Origin: Streptomyces spectabilis
GTDB lineage: Bacteria; Actinomycetota; Actinomycetes; Streptomycetales; Streptomycetaceae
Direction: 5' to 3'
Assembly: GCF_008704795.1 (NCBI RefSeq)
Contig: NZ_CP023690.1
Span: 8,876,501-8,940,500 of the forward strand
DNA: 64,000 nt
Below the pieces are notes generated by a model. It was not told the origin of the DNA. It did not search any database and saw only the letters and a program-made list of their open reading frames with translations. The position numbers and the translations under genes are program-made. Position 1 is the first letter of the stretch, and the number at the start of each line of letters is the position of its first letter. This document shows, piece after piece, positions 1 through 8,128 of the stretch.

Positions 1-655
1 CCAACCGGTCACTGAGCGCGGCGAGTTCGTCCGGGCTGAGCCCGTCGAGGGCGAGCCGTCGCGTGCGCGCGTCGGTGAGCAGTCTGCGCAGGCCCTCGGG
101 CAGTTCGGGGACGTGCGGGTCGCGCAGGGCGACGACGGCGAGGACCCGGTCGTGCCGCAGCCGGCGCAGCGCGAACGTCAGCGCGTTCAGCGATTCGGGG
201 TCGGCCCAGTGCGCGTCGTCGACGACGAGGACGACGGGGCCCTTGCTCTGCACCTCGCTGAGCAGGTCGATGAGCCCGAAACCGGCGGAGAGCGGCGGCA
301 GGTTGGCGTGCAGCGACTGCGGGGTGCGCACCAGGAGGCCCGCCAGAGTGTCCGGCACCGGCAGCGGGCTCTGCCCGACGAGCTGGGCGAGGACGCCGCA
401 CGGCAGCGCGCTCTCGTTCTCCTCGCCGCTCGCGTGCAGCACGCACGTGCCGTCGTCCACCGTGTCGAGGAACCGGCGCACCAGGGTCGTCTTGCCGATG
501 CCGCCGGGGCCTTCGAGCAGCACCAGGCGCGGGGTGCCCGCGACGGCGGCGGCGAAGTCGGCCCGCAGCGCGGCGAGTTCGGGGGCGCGCCCGCAGAAGG
601 CAATGTCGGGCACGGCGGGGTGGCGGAGGTCGTGCGCAGCGTCCTCAAGTGTCAT
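1..655 (-). CDS. ATP-binding (LuxR/LAL-type) transcriptional regulator, N-terminal part only
   Basis: The 218 visible residues start at an ATG (complement 653-655) and run off the left edge. A Walker A loop GPGGIGKT lies at about residues 49-56 and a Walker B strand VVLVVDDAHWAD at about 141-152, in the order seen at the front of large ATP-binding regulators that usually end in a LuxR helix-turn-helix. That HTH would lie outside the window, so the regulator role is inferred from the N-terminal half. An alternative is a signalling STAND ATPase without HTH. The upstream 160 bases carry a long inverted repeat (719-794). Confidence 0.75.
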   Translation of the reverse strand, partial: MTLEDAAHDLRHPAVPDIAFCGRAPELAALRADFAAAVAGTPRLVLLEGPGGIGKTTLVRRFLDTVDDGTCVLHASGEENESALPCGVLAQLVGQSPLPVPDTLAGLLVRTPQSLHANLPPLSAGFGLIDLLSEVQSKGPVVLVVDDAHWADPESLNALTFALRRLRHDRVLAVVALRDPHVPELPEGLRRLLTDARTRRLALDGLSPDELAALSDRL

Positions 656-718
656 CGCCGCCCCCGGGCACCGGCAGCGGCCACGGGGGGCCTGTGGGAG
701 TGGGCGACCCGTGCCGAA

Positions 719-794
719 CACATGGCCATGGACCCCACGATGGTGGCCAACACACCCGGTGCACAAGCCAAATGCCCGGATCCGTGGCCATGTG
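719..794. repeat. Inverted repeat upstream of the ATPase regulator
   Basis: CACATGGCCATGGA (719-732) is repeated inverted as TCCGTGGCCATGTG (781-794), 13 of 14 positions pairing, with a 48-base spacer. It lies in the 161-base gap between the ATPase regulator start and the small gene at 817-1014. It could hold two operator half-sites or form a long-loop hairpin; no function is shown. Confidence 0.5.
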
Positions 795-816
795 GGGCGC
801 CCGGCGGGCCGGTGGA

Positions 817-1014
817 CTACGGCGTGTCGTCGGGCGCCGCGTCCCCCAGGGCGAAGGCCTCCGGCAGCGGCGGTTCGAGCAGGGAGAGCAGTTCCAGCCA
901 GCCGTGGAACGGCCGCGGCGGACTGTCGGGATGCTCGGAGTTCTCCGCGGTCTCGCACACGACGTTCCCGCACACCCCGTCGTGCGACCGGTACACCTCG
1001 ATGACGTAGCGCAC
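817..1014 (-). CDS. Small conserved-looking protein of unknown function (65 aa)
   Basis: I chose the GTG at complement 1012-1014 because a GGGAGG stretch sits five bases upstream; an open frame continues to 1152 but without a better start. The protein opens with a beta-strand-like segment (RYVIEVYRSHDG), has two cysteines (CGNVVCE) and an acidic, proline-rich tail. I do not recognise the family. It could be co-transcribed with the ATPase regulator downstream of it. Codon use is typical for the window, which supports it being real. Confidence 0.5.
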   Translation of the reverse strand: MRYVIEVYRSHDGVCGNVVCETAENSEHPDSPPRPFHGWLELLSLLEPPLPEAFALGDAAPDDTP

Positions 1015-1151
1015 AACGCCTCCCGGGGTCGCTGCGGGGCGTGAGCCGTGACGCGTGACGCCGGCGAAGGACGTGACGCGTGCACAGCAGTGACGCATGG
1101 CAAGGGCGACCAGGATAGGAGCCCCGGCGTGGCCGCCGCTTCGGTGCGGCA

Positions 1152-1169
1152 CCTAGGGAAGTCCCTAGG
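1152..1169. promoter_or_regulatory. Perfect dyad upstream of the 65-aa gene
   Basis: CCTAGGGA-AG-TCCCTAGG is a perfect 8+2+8 dyad in the 221-base gap between the end of the APH-like gene (1236) and the start of the small gene (1014), both on the minus strand. A palindrome this exact at such a place suggests an operator for the small gene, or a stem ending the APH-like transcript; no T-tract follows on the minus strand. Confidence 0.4.
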
Positions 1170-1235
1170 GCGGCAGGGGAGTTACGTGGGTGGCGTAGCG
1201 GCTCGGTGTGCGGCGAGGGCCTGTCGGGGCCGCGC

Positions 1236-2093
1236 TCACCGCTCCCAGGCGCGCGCCAGCTGGGCCCGCAGCAGGGGCACCGGGCTGTCGTCGTCCCCGT
1301 ACAGCCGGTCGGCGAGCCGGACCGCGGTGTCGCAGCGGGCCAGGAACAGCCCGCGCTCGGCCACGTCCCGCGCGTGTCCGGCCGCTGCGGCCACCCGCGC
1401 GGCCGCCGCGGCGCCGACGGACAGGGCGAGCCCGGCGACGTCCTCGGCGGGGTCGCCCACGACGGCGTCCGCCCAGTCGAGCACGCCGCTCACCCGGCCC
1501 GCCGCGCTCACCAGCAGATGCTCACCCTTGAGGTCGTTGTGCAGGAGTGCGGTGGAGGCGGCGGGAGCGGGGTCCGCCGTGGCGCCGACGGCGAGCCCGC
1601 CGGGGATCTCGCCGTCGGCGGCGAGCCGGGCCAGGGCGCGCCCGGCCGCCGCCCCGAGCGCGTCCGGCGTGCGCGGCGCCGCCGTGGGCAGCGGGGGAGC
1701 GGTGGCCGTGCGCAACACCCGGAGCAGCCGCGCCAGGTCCCGCTCGCCCTCCGGCCCCACCGGGCGCCGCTCCGCCGAAACGCCCGGCAGCCGTACGTCG
1801 ACGGTGTACGCGCGCCCCTGCGCCCAGGAGCCGGACGCGGCGCTCGCGGGCACCTCCACGGACAGCAACGGGCGCAGCGCGTCCCGCAGGGCCAGCTCGC
1901 GCCGCTGTCGTGCCGACGCGTCCGCGTCCGGAGCGATCCGCAGCACGTACCGGCCGCCGACCCACCAGGTGGAGTGCTCTCCCCCCTCGTCCACGGGTGC
2001 GACGGACAGGTCGCGCTCGCGCGGCAGCGCCTCGCGCACGAGGTCGCGGACGTCGGCGGCGGTGGGCTGACCAGGGGCGGTGCCGGGAAGCAT
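1236..2093 (-). CDS. Aminoglycoside phosphotransferase (APH)-family kinase-like protein
   Basis: A 285-residue cytoplasmic protein of the APH/choline-kinase fold. The catalytic loop is visible as LLHNDLKGEHLL and the metal-binding motif as VLDWADAVVGDPAED, in the family order; the N-lobe contains STWWVGGRYVLRIAPD, a nucleotide-binding strand. The substrate is unknown: most chromosomal Streptomyces members are not resistance enzymes. The ATG at complement 2091-2093 is preferred because the family core starts soon after it; an in-frame start 33 bases upstream is possible. Confidence 0.8.
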   Translation of the reverse strand: MLPGTAPGQPTAADVRDLVREALPRERDLSVAPVDEGGEHSTWWVGGRYVLRIAPDADASARQRRELALRDALRPLLSVEVPASAASGSWAQGRAYTVDVRLPGVSAERRPVGPEGERDLARLLRVLRTATAPPLPTAAPRTPDALGAAAGRALARLAADGEIPGGLAVGATADPAPAASTALLHNDLKGEHLLVSAAGRVSGVLDWADAVVGDPAEDVAGLALSVGAAAAARVAAAAGHARDVAERGLFLARCDTAVRLADRLYGDDDSPVPLLRAQLARAWER

Positions 2094-2272
2094 GCCGCCG
2101 ATCGTGGCAGATGAGGCGCGCGGCACGAACCGAGTTTCGCCGGGTGCACGCCCGCCGTGACGTCCAGGCCCCGAGGCGCTCTCTCCGGGTGACTCCTGTG
2201 CCCTGATACGAGGGTGACGGTGCGTGAAGGCGGTGTTGCCCAGGGCTCCGCGGTGCGCGAGTGTGCTGTGTC

Positions 2273-5200
2273 ATGGACCGTGACAGTCACACTGACTCGT
2301 TGTCTTCCTCACCCCTCCTCCCGGTCTCCCTGACACGCCGTCAACTGCTCGTCGTCGCGGGCGCGGCAGGCGTCGCGGCCACGGGCGCGGCGGGCGTCGT
2401 GGCCCCCGCGCCCGCCGCGGCCCGCCCCGCCACCGGGGTTCCCCTGTCGTTCACCCGCGCCACCAACGGCTCGGCGACCCTCTCGCCCGCGGGCGACCGG
2501 CTGATCGCCGAGGTGCAGAACGTCCTGTGGTCCGCCCCGCGCACCGGCGGCGAGGCCGTGCCGCTCACCCCGGCCGGGCTCGAACCCAACCGGCCGGTGT
2601 ACGCGCCGGACGGCGAGCACATCGCGTTCTGCGCCTACCGCGGCGGCGGCTTCCACATCTGGACCCTGCGCGCCGACGGCACGGACCTGCGGCGGCGCAC
2701 CGACGGGCCCTGGGACGACCGGGGCCCGGCCTGGTCACCCGACGGCACCAGGATCGCCTTCGCCTCCGAGCGGGGTGGCGACCCGGTGGCGGGCAGCGCC
2801 TACCGCGTGCACGTCCTCGACCTGCGCACCGGCGAGCTGACCCGGGTCACGGGCGTGCCGGGCCAGGAAGGCCCCCTCCAGGACGGCCGCTGGGAGGACT
2901 TCGACCCCGCGTGGACCCCGGACGGCGAACGCATCCTCTTCGTCCGGGCCAAGGGCGTCACCGGCCCCACCGGTGTCACCCTCGAAGCGCGCACGGTCGC
3001 CGCCGTACCCGCCCGGGGCCCGGGACCGGTGCGCGTCGAGCACACCGAGACCGCGAACGCCCAGGTGATGACCCCGGCCCCGGCCCCGGACGGCCGCCGC
3101 CTCGCCTATCTGCGGACCACGGCGGCCCCGAACGGCTCCTGTGCGCTCGTCGTGGACGGCGCGCCCGTCGACGTCCCCGGCGACATCGCACCCGTCCCGC
3201 CCCGCTGGACGAAGGACGGCGACCTGCTGCTCACCGTCGACGGCCGCTTCACCCTCGTGCGCCCCGACGCCCCCGGCACTCCGCGGCCGCTCCCCTTCGA
3301 GGGCGTCCTGCCCGTGGACCGGCCCCGCTACCGGGTCAAGGAGTACGACCTCGGCGAGGACCGGGTGCGCCCGGTGCGGGGCATCCACCTGCCCGCCCTC
3401 TCGCCGGACGGCCGGCACATCGCGTTCGCCGCCCTGAACTCGCTGTGGCTCGCGGGCACGTCGGGCGGCGAGGCGCCGCGCCGTCTGCGCAGGGCCGCGC
3501 CCACCCGCTATCTGCTCGGCCCGTCGTGGGCGCGCGACGGCCGCTCCCTGGTGTACGCCGACGACCGCGACGGACTGCTCGGCGTCTACCGGCACGACCT
3601 GGACAGCGGCGCCGAGACCACCCTTGCCACCGGCGGCCGGGTACACCCGGCGCTCTCGCCCGACGGCAAGCGGCTCGCCTGCCTCGACCTGACCGGGCGG
3701 CTCGTCGTCCGCGACCTGGACACGGGCACCGAACGGGTCCTCGCGGAGCCGCTGGGCGGCGGTGGCCTCCCCGGCCGCCCCAGCTGGTCGCCCGACGGCC
3801 GCCACCTCGCGTTCTGCGACCGCAACCGGCTCAACCTGCGCTTCCGCGAGGGCTACAACCTCGTCCGCGTCGTCGACACCGCCGGCGGCACCGCCCGCCT
3901 CCACCCGGTCGCGCCGCACACCTCCATCGCCGACCGCTACGACTCCGGGCCCGTCTGGTCGCCTGACGGGCGCTGGCTCGCCGTGATCGTCGAATCCGCC
4001 CTGTGCCTGCTGCCCGTGGCGGCCGACGGCACCCCGCGCGGCAAGCTCCGCACCCTCACCACCGAGCCCGCCGACCACCCCACCTGGTCGGGCGACTCCA
4101 CGACCCTGCTCTATCTGTCGGGCGCCCGCCTGCGCCTCATCGGCGTCGACGGCGGCCGGGCCCGCACCGTGCGGGTCCCGCTCGACCAGCGCCGCCCCGC
4201 CCCCGCCGACACCGTGGTGCACGCCGGACGGCTGTGGGACGGCACCGGCACCACCGTGCGCGAGGACGTCGACATCGTGGTGCGCCGGGGCCGTGTCACC
4301 GAGGTCGCGCCGCACCGGGCCGCGCGGACGGCCGAGCGCAGGATCGACGCCTCCGACCGCACCGTGCTCCCCGGCCTGTGGGACACGCACACCCACCCCT
4401 GGCAGAGCACGTACGGCGGACGGCAGACGGCGGGTCAGCTCACGTACGGCATCACCACCGCCGTCTCCCTCGGCGGCTTCGCCCACGAACAGGCCCGCAT
4501 CCGCGAGGCGGTGGCCACCGGACAGCTCGCCGGGCCGCGCCTGCTGACCACGGGCGAACTCCTGGACGGCGGCCGCGTCGCGTACAGCATGGGGCGCGCC
4601 CACCGCACCCGGGCGGGGCTCAGACGCTCCCTGGAGCGGGCCGAGCAACTCGACTGGGACTTCGTCAAGACGTACGTACGCGCGCCGAGCTGGATCATGG
4701 AGGAGGCGGCGCGGTTCGCCCACGAGCGGCTCGGCGTGCGCAGCGGCAGCCACTTCCTGTCACCGGGCATCCAGACGGGCCAGGACCTGACGAGCCATTT
4801 GCAGGCCACCCAGCGGGCCGAGTTCGGGCACGCCATCACCGCGTCGGGCCGCGCCTACGACGACGTCACCGAGATCTACACCGCGCGCGGCGCGGCCTTC
4901 GCGCTCGTCGCGACGCCGTTCACGTCCGTGCCCCTGATCGGCGCCGATCCCTCGCTCGCCGACGACCCCCGGGTCACGGCGGTGATGCCGCCGTGGGACG
5001 TGGAGAGCGTCCGCAAGCAGGCCGCGACGCCGCCGACCGCCGCCCAGCTCGCCACGCTGCGCACGGAGACCGACGTCTACCGGCGGATCCTCGCCGCGGG
5101 CGGACTCGTGGCGCTCGGCACGGACCAGCCGCTCGTACCCGTCGGCCTGGCCCTGCACATGGGTCTGCGCGCGCTGCACCGGGGCGGGCTCTCGCCGGTC

Positions 5201-5494
5201 GAGGCGCTGCGCACGGCGACGGTCCTGCCCGCCCGGCTCTTCGGCCTCGACAAGGACCTCGGCACCGTCGAGCGGGGCCGCGTCGCCGACCTGACGATCG
5301 TCGACGGCGACCCGTTCACCGACTTCGCCACGCTGGTGCGCACAGTCGGGGTGCTGCGCGGCGGCACGCCGTACGAGACCGAGGAGCTGGTGGACGCCTT
5401 CGCGTCGGCGGCCCGGCGCACCCCGCGCGACACCGACTGGTCGGCGGTGGGCCGGCTCATGCGCAGGGACGGCTGCTGCGACCCGGGGACGTGA
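2273..5494 (+). CDS. Secreted beta-propeller / amidohydrolase fusion protein
   Basis: A 1073-residue exported protein. The N-terminus has a twin-arginine-type signal (LTRRQLLVVAGAAG followed by a hydrophobic, Ala-rich stretch). Residues of about 60-620 carry TolB/WD40-like repeats (recurring SPDGRHLAF-type strands). From about residue 640 there is an amidohydrolase barrel: metal ligands in LPGLWDTHTHPW, the GITT strand, and the late Asp in VALGTDQPLVP. The substrate is unknown; related proteins are annotated as imidazolonepropionase-like or peptidase-type hydrolases. ATG 2273 is preferred over 2261. It ends at a strong hairpin terminator. Confidence 0.85.
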   Translation: MDRDSHTDSLSSSPLLPVSLTRRQLLVVAGAAGVAATGAAGVVAPAPAAARPATGVPLSFTRATNGSATLSPAGDRLIAEVQNVLWSAPRTGGEAVPLTPAGLEPNRPVYAPDGEHIAFCAYRGGGFHIWTLRADGTDLRRRTDGPWDDRGPAWSPDGTRIAFASERGGDPVAGSAYRVHVLDLRTGELTRVTGVPGQEGPLQDGRWEDFDPAWTPDGERILFVRAKGVTGPTGVTLEARTVAAVPARGPGPVRVEHTETANAQVMTPAPAPDGRRLAYLRTTAAPNGSCALVVDGAPVDVPGDIAPVPPRWTKDGDLLLTVDGRFTLVRPDAPGTPRPLPFEGVLPVDRPRYRVKEYDLGEDRVRPVRGIHLPALSPDGRHIAFAALNSLWLAGTSGGEAPRRLRRAAPTRYLLGPSWARDGRSLVYADDRDGLLGVYRHDLDSGAETTLATGGRVHPALSPDGKRLACLDLTGRLVVRDLDTGTERVLAEPLGGGGLPGRPSWSPDGRHLAFCDRNRLNLRFREGYNLVRVVDTAGGTARLHPVAPHTSIADRYDSGPVWSPDGRWLAVIVESALCLLPVAADGTPRGKLRTLTTEPADHPTWSGDSTTLLYLSGARLRLIGVDGGRARTVRVPLDQRRPAPADTVVHAGRLWDGTGTTVREDVDIVVRRGRVTEVAPHRAARTAERRIDASDRTVLPGLWDTHTHPWQSTYGGRQTAGQLTYGITTAVSLGGFAHEQARIREAVATGQLAGPRLLTTGELLDGGRVAYSMGRAHRTRAGLRRSLERAEQLDWDFVKTYVRAPSWIMEEAARFAHERLGVRSGSHFLSPGIQTGQDLTSHLQATQRAEFGHAITASGRAYDDVTEIYTARGAAFALVATPFTSVPLIGADPSLADDPRVTAVMPPWDVESVRKQAATPPTAAQLATLRTETDVYRRILAAGGLVALGTDQPLVPVGLALHMGLRALHRGGLSPVEALRTATVLPARLFGLDKDLGTVERGRVADLTIVDGDPFTDFATLVRTVGVLRGGTPYETEELVDAFASAARRTPRDTDWSAVGRLMRRDGCCDPGT

Positions 5495-5499
5495 GGCGG

Positions 5500-5537
5500 G
5501 GCGGCGGGTCCGGCCCTCCACGGCCGGGCCCGCCGCC
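5500..5537 (+). terminator. Hairpin terminator after the propeller/amidohydrolase gene
   Basis: A 16-base arm starting GGCGGCGGG (5500-5515) pairs with 5522-5537 with one mismatch and a six-base loop. It begins five bases after the stop codon of the upstream gene. As usual in Streptomyces there is no clear U-tract. Confidence 0.75.
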
Positions 5538-5645
5538 ACCCGGCCGCTGTTACAGACCTGTGTCAATTCCCCCTACAACGAACCTGGGCCGCGCGCTGTC
5601 TACCAGGGGGAATTCGCCATACGTACCAAGAAGGAGCGCGCAGCC

Positions 5646-6341
5646 GTGGGGGAGACAGTCAGACGAGGAGCCGTCGCACTGGGGATCGCCGGAATGGTGG
5701 CCCCGCTCGCGATCGTGATGGGCACCGGCACCGCACAGGCCGCGTCGTGCTCGACGCAGACCGGGCCGTACCAGAAGCAGGTCGAGAAGTTCCTCGGCCG
5801 CCCGGTGGACGGCAAGCAGTCGGCCGCCGACTGCAAGGCCATCAAGGCCTTCCAGACCAAGCACAAGATCACCCCGAACGCGGGTTACGCGGGCGCCGTC
5901 ACCTGGGGCGTGATGGACCTGATGAACAAGCAGAAGAAGGTGGGCGACAACCCGAACAAGGCGGGCAAGTGCCCGACCAACAAGGGCCGCATCGCCTGCG
6001 TCGACCTGACGCTCCAGCTCAGCTGGATCCAGGACGGCAAGCAGCTCAAGTACGGCCCCGTCCCGGTGCGCACCGGCCGCAACGGCCACGAGACCCGCAC
6101 CGGCCTGAAGAAGGTCTACTGGCGGGACATCGACCACGTGTCGAGCCTGTACCACGTGCCCATGCCGTACAGCCAGTTCTTCGACGGCGGCCAGGCCTTC
6201 CACTCGGTGGGCATCAGCGTCTGGTCCCCGCCGGGCTCGCACGGCTGCGTCAACATGACGAAGAAGGACGCCGTGAAGTACTGGAACATGCTGCGCAAGG
6301 GCGACGACGTCTTCGTCTACGGCCGCAAGCCGGGCACCTGA
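5646..6341 (+). CDS. Secreted L,D-transpeptidase with peptidoglycan-binding-like domain
   Basis: A 231-residue exported protein that should cross-link peptidoglycan by L,D-transpeptidation. Residues 1-32 form a Sec-type signal ending AQA. Residues of about 33-85 resemble a peptidoglycan-binding domain, and the C-terminal half is the YkuD catalytic domain with the active-site motif SHGCVNM near residue 200. The GTG start at 5646 has AAGGAG nine bases upstream. Single gene between two terminators. Confidence 0.9.
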   Translation: MGETVRRGAVALGIAGMVAPLAIVMGTGTAQAASCSTQTGPYQKQVEKFLGRPVDGKQSAADCKAIKAFQTKHKITPNAGYAGAVTWGVMDLMNKQKKVGDNPNKAGKCPTNKGRIACVDLTLQLSWIQDGKQLKYGPVPVRTGRNGHETRTGLKKVYWRDIDHVSSLYHVPMPYSQFFDGGQAFHSVGISVWSPPGSHGCVNMTKKDAVKYWNMLRKGDDVFVYGRKPGT

Positions 6342-6358
6342 CCGGACCGGTAGCCGCC

Positions 6359-6394
6359 GAGCGCCGCCGGGAGGGCTTCCTCCCGGCGGCGCTC
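6359..6394. terminator. Bidirectional terminator between convergent genes
   Basis: GAGCGCCGCCGGGAGG (6359-6374) and its exact complement (6379-6394) form a perfect 16-bp stem with a four-base GCTT loop. It lies between the convergent L,D-transpeptidase and Old Yellow Enzyme genes and can serve both. Confidence 0.9.
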
Positions 6395-6408
6395 GCCTGT
6401 TCAGATGT

Positions 6409-7494
6409 TCAGACGGAGCGCAGGTACTGGTTCGGCACGTGCACGTCGGCGCCCAGCTCACGGGCGGCCTGACGGGCGAACGACGGATTGCGCAGCAGCT
6501 CCCGGCCGAGCAGGATCGCGTCGGCCTCGCCGTTGGCGAGGATCTTCTCGGCCTGCGCGGCCTCGGTGATCAGTCCCACCGCCGCGACGGGCAGCTCCGT
6601 CTCCGTCTTCACCCGGGTGGCGAAGGGGACCTGGTAGTTGGGCCCGGTGGGGATGCGCACGCCCGGGGCGTTGCCGCCGCTGGAGACGTCCAGGAGGTCC
6701 ACGCCGTGGTCCTTGAGCAGCGGCGCGAGCCGGACGGTGTCGTCCGCGGTCCAGCCAGGCGCGCCGTCCGGCAGCCAGTCGGTGGCCGAGACACGGAAGA
6801 ACAGCGGCTTGTCCTCGGGCCACACCGCGCGCACGGCGTCGACGACCTCCAGGGCGAAGCGGGTGCGGCCCGCGAAGTCGCCGCCGTAGAAGTCGGTGCG
6901 CCGGTTGCTGTGCGGGGAGAGGAACTCGCCGATCAGATAGCCGTGCGCGCCGTGGATCTCCGCGACGTCGAAGCCCGCGTCCAGGGCGCGCCGCGCCGCG
7001 TCCGCGAACTCGCCGACGATCCGCCGGATGTCGGCCTCCGCCAGCTCGGTGGGGACGGGGTGGCGCTCGTCGAAGGCCACCGCGCTCGGGGCGACCGGCT
7101 GCCAGCCGCCCGCGTCCGGGGCGAGGGGTGCGCCGCCGCGCCAGGTGGCGTCCGTGGCCGCCTTGCGCCCCGCGTGCGCGAGCTGGATGCCGGGCACCGC
7201 GTGCTGGCCCTTGACGAAGTCGGTGATCCGGCGAAGCGCCGCGACCTGGGTGTCGTTCCAGATGCCGAGGTCCCAGGGGCTGATGCGGCCCTCGGGGCTG
7301 ACGGCGGTGGCCTCGGTGAGGAGCAGCCCCGTGCCGCCCGTGGCGCGCGCCGCGTAGTGGGCCAGGTGCCAGTCCGTGGCGACCCCCGCGGCAGGGCCGG
7401 TGGCCTCGGCGGAGTACTGGCACATCGGCGCCATCCAGACGCGGTTGGGGATGGTCAGGTTCCGCAGGGTGTAGGGCTCGAACAGCGCGCTCAC
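6409..7494 (-). CDS. Old Yellow Enzyme-type NADH:flavin oxidoreductase (YqjM-like)
   Basis: A 361-residue cytoplasmic FMN enzyme that reduces activated C=C bonds with NAD(P)H. The signature segments are all visible: WMAPMCQYSA at the first barrel strand (Cys as in YqjM-type enzymes), IQLAHAGRKA, EIHGAHGYLIGEFLSPHSN with the His-x-x-His pair, and NRRTDFYGG. The GTG start (complement 7492-7494) gives the usual family N-terminus SALFEPYTLRN; AAGGGAG lies upstream. It is transcribed divergently from the HTH regulator at 7709 across a long inverted repeat, so control by that regulator is likely. Confidence 0.92.
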   Translation of the reverse strand: MSALFEPYTLRNLTIPNRVWMAPMCQYSAEATGPAAGVATDWHLAHYAARATGGTGLLLTEATAVSPEGRISPWDLGIWNDTQVAALRRITDFVKGQHAVPGIQLAHAGRKAATDATWRGGAPLAPDAGGWQPVAPSAVAFDERHPVPTELAEADIRRIVGEFADAARRALDAGFDVAEIHGAHGYLIGEFLSPHSNRRTDFYGGDFAGRTRFALEVVDAVRAVWPEDKPLFFRVSATDWLPDGAPGWTADDTVRLAPLLKDHGVDLLDVSSGGNAPGVRIPTGPNYQVPFATRVKTETELPVAAVGLITEAAQAEKILANGEADAILLGRELLRNPSFARQAARELGADVHVPNQYLRSV

Positions 7495-7572
7495 GGCGTG
7501 CTCCCTTCGGGGGGCGGCGAGTGGAACGGGGCAGGGAGCGCCACAGGCCGCTCCGGACGTCCCCTGCCGCTC

Positions 7573-7624
7573 GTACGATAGGCACCGTAGTACGGAGAAT
7601 GTCAAACTACGATGCCTCTCGTAC
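7573..7624. promoter_or_regulatory. Divergent promoter/operator for the OYE and HTH regulator genes
   Basis: GTACGATAGGCACCGTAGT (7573-7591) is repeated inverted at 7606-7624, 17 of 19 positions matching, spacer 14. On the minus strand TTGACA lies in the spacer region (complement of 7601-7606) with TATCGT 19 bases on; on the plus strand a TACAAT -10 box (7622-7627) abuts the right arm. A dimeric repressor bound here would block both promoters. The neighbouring HTH protein is the obvious candidate. Confidence 0.75.
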
Positions 7625-7708
7625 AATGGAGGCGTCCTGTACGCACCGCGTACACAGCTCGGCGGCGCGCCCCCGCAGCCGCGCACGCCCCGCCCCAGTG
7701 GAGCCGCC

Positions 7709-8065
7709 ATGACGACCGCCGCCCCGAGCTCGCGGGTGCTCGCGCACCCGGCGCGTGACGAGATCCGCCTCGAAGGCGTGCTGCACGCCCTGTCCGATCC
7801 GCTGCGCCTGCTCGTGGTCCGCGAGCTGGCCCGGGACGACGCGGGACTCTCCTGCTCGCACTTCGACCTGCCGGTCACGAAGTCCACCTGCACGCACCAC
7901 TTCCGCGTGCTGCGGGAGGCGGGCGTGATCCAGCAGGGCTACCGCGGCACCGCCAAGCTCAACGCGCTGCGCCGCGCCGACCTGGACGCCCTGTTCCCCG
8001 GCCTCCTGGACAGCGTCCTGGCCGCGGCGGCACTCCAGGCGGACCGCTCGGCGCACGACGGCTGA
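7709..8065 (+). CDS. ArsR-type helix-turn-helix transcriptional regulator
   Basis: A 118-residue winged-helix protein. ALSDPLRLLVVRELA is the typical ArsR helix-1/2 segment, LPVTKSTCTHHFRVLREAGVIQQ the recognition helix and following strand, and GTAKLNALRRADLDALFPGLL the wing and dimer helix. Two cysteines (SCSHFD, STCTHH) could sense oxidants or metals, but no classic ArsR metal motif is present. ATG 7709 follows a GGAG-like sequence. The divergent OYE gene and the inverted repeat between them suggest it represses both. Confidence 0.88.
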   Translation: MTTAAPSSRVLAHPARDEIRLEGVLHALSDPLRLLVVRELARDDAGLSCSHFDLPVTKSTCTHHFRVLREAGVIQQGYRGTAKLNALRRADLDALFPGLLDSVLAAAALQADRSAHDG

Positions 8066-8128
8066 CCCGGCCCGGGCGAGAGCCCGTCCGTGTGCGCCGA
8101 CGACGGTGAGGGCGAGGCCGCAGGCCGA

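Noticed and set aside
1236..2093. Aminoglycoside resistance gene
   Set aside because: Only the APH kinase fold can be supported; most chromosomal members of this family in Streptomyces are not resistance enzymes and no resistance-specific segment was recognised.
2735..4753. A 672-codon open frame on the minus strand under the amidohydrolase fusion
   Set aside because: Low-complexity composition and no domain; the plus-strand frame has clear propeller and metal motifs.
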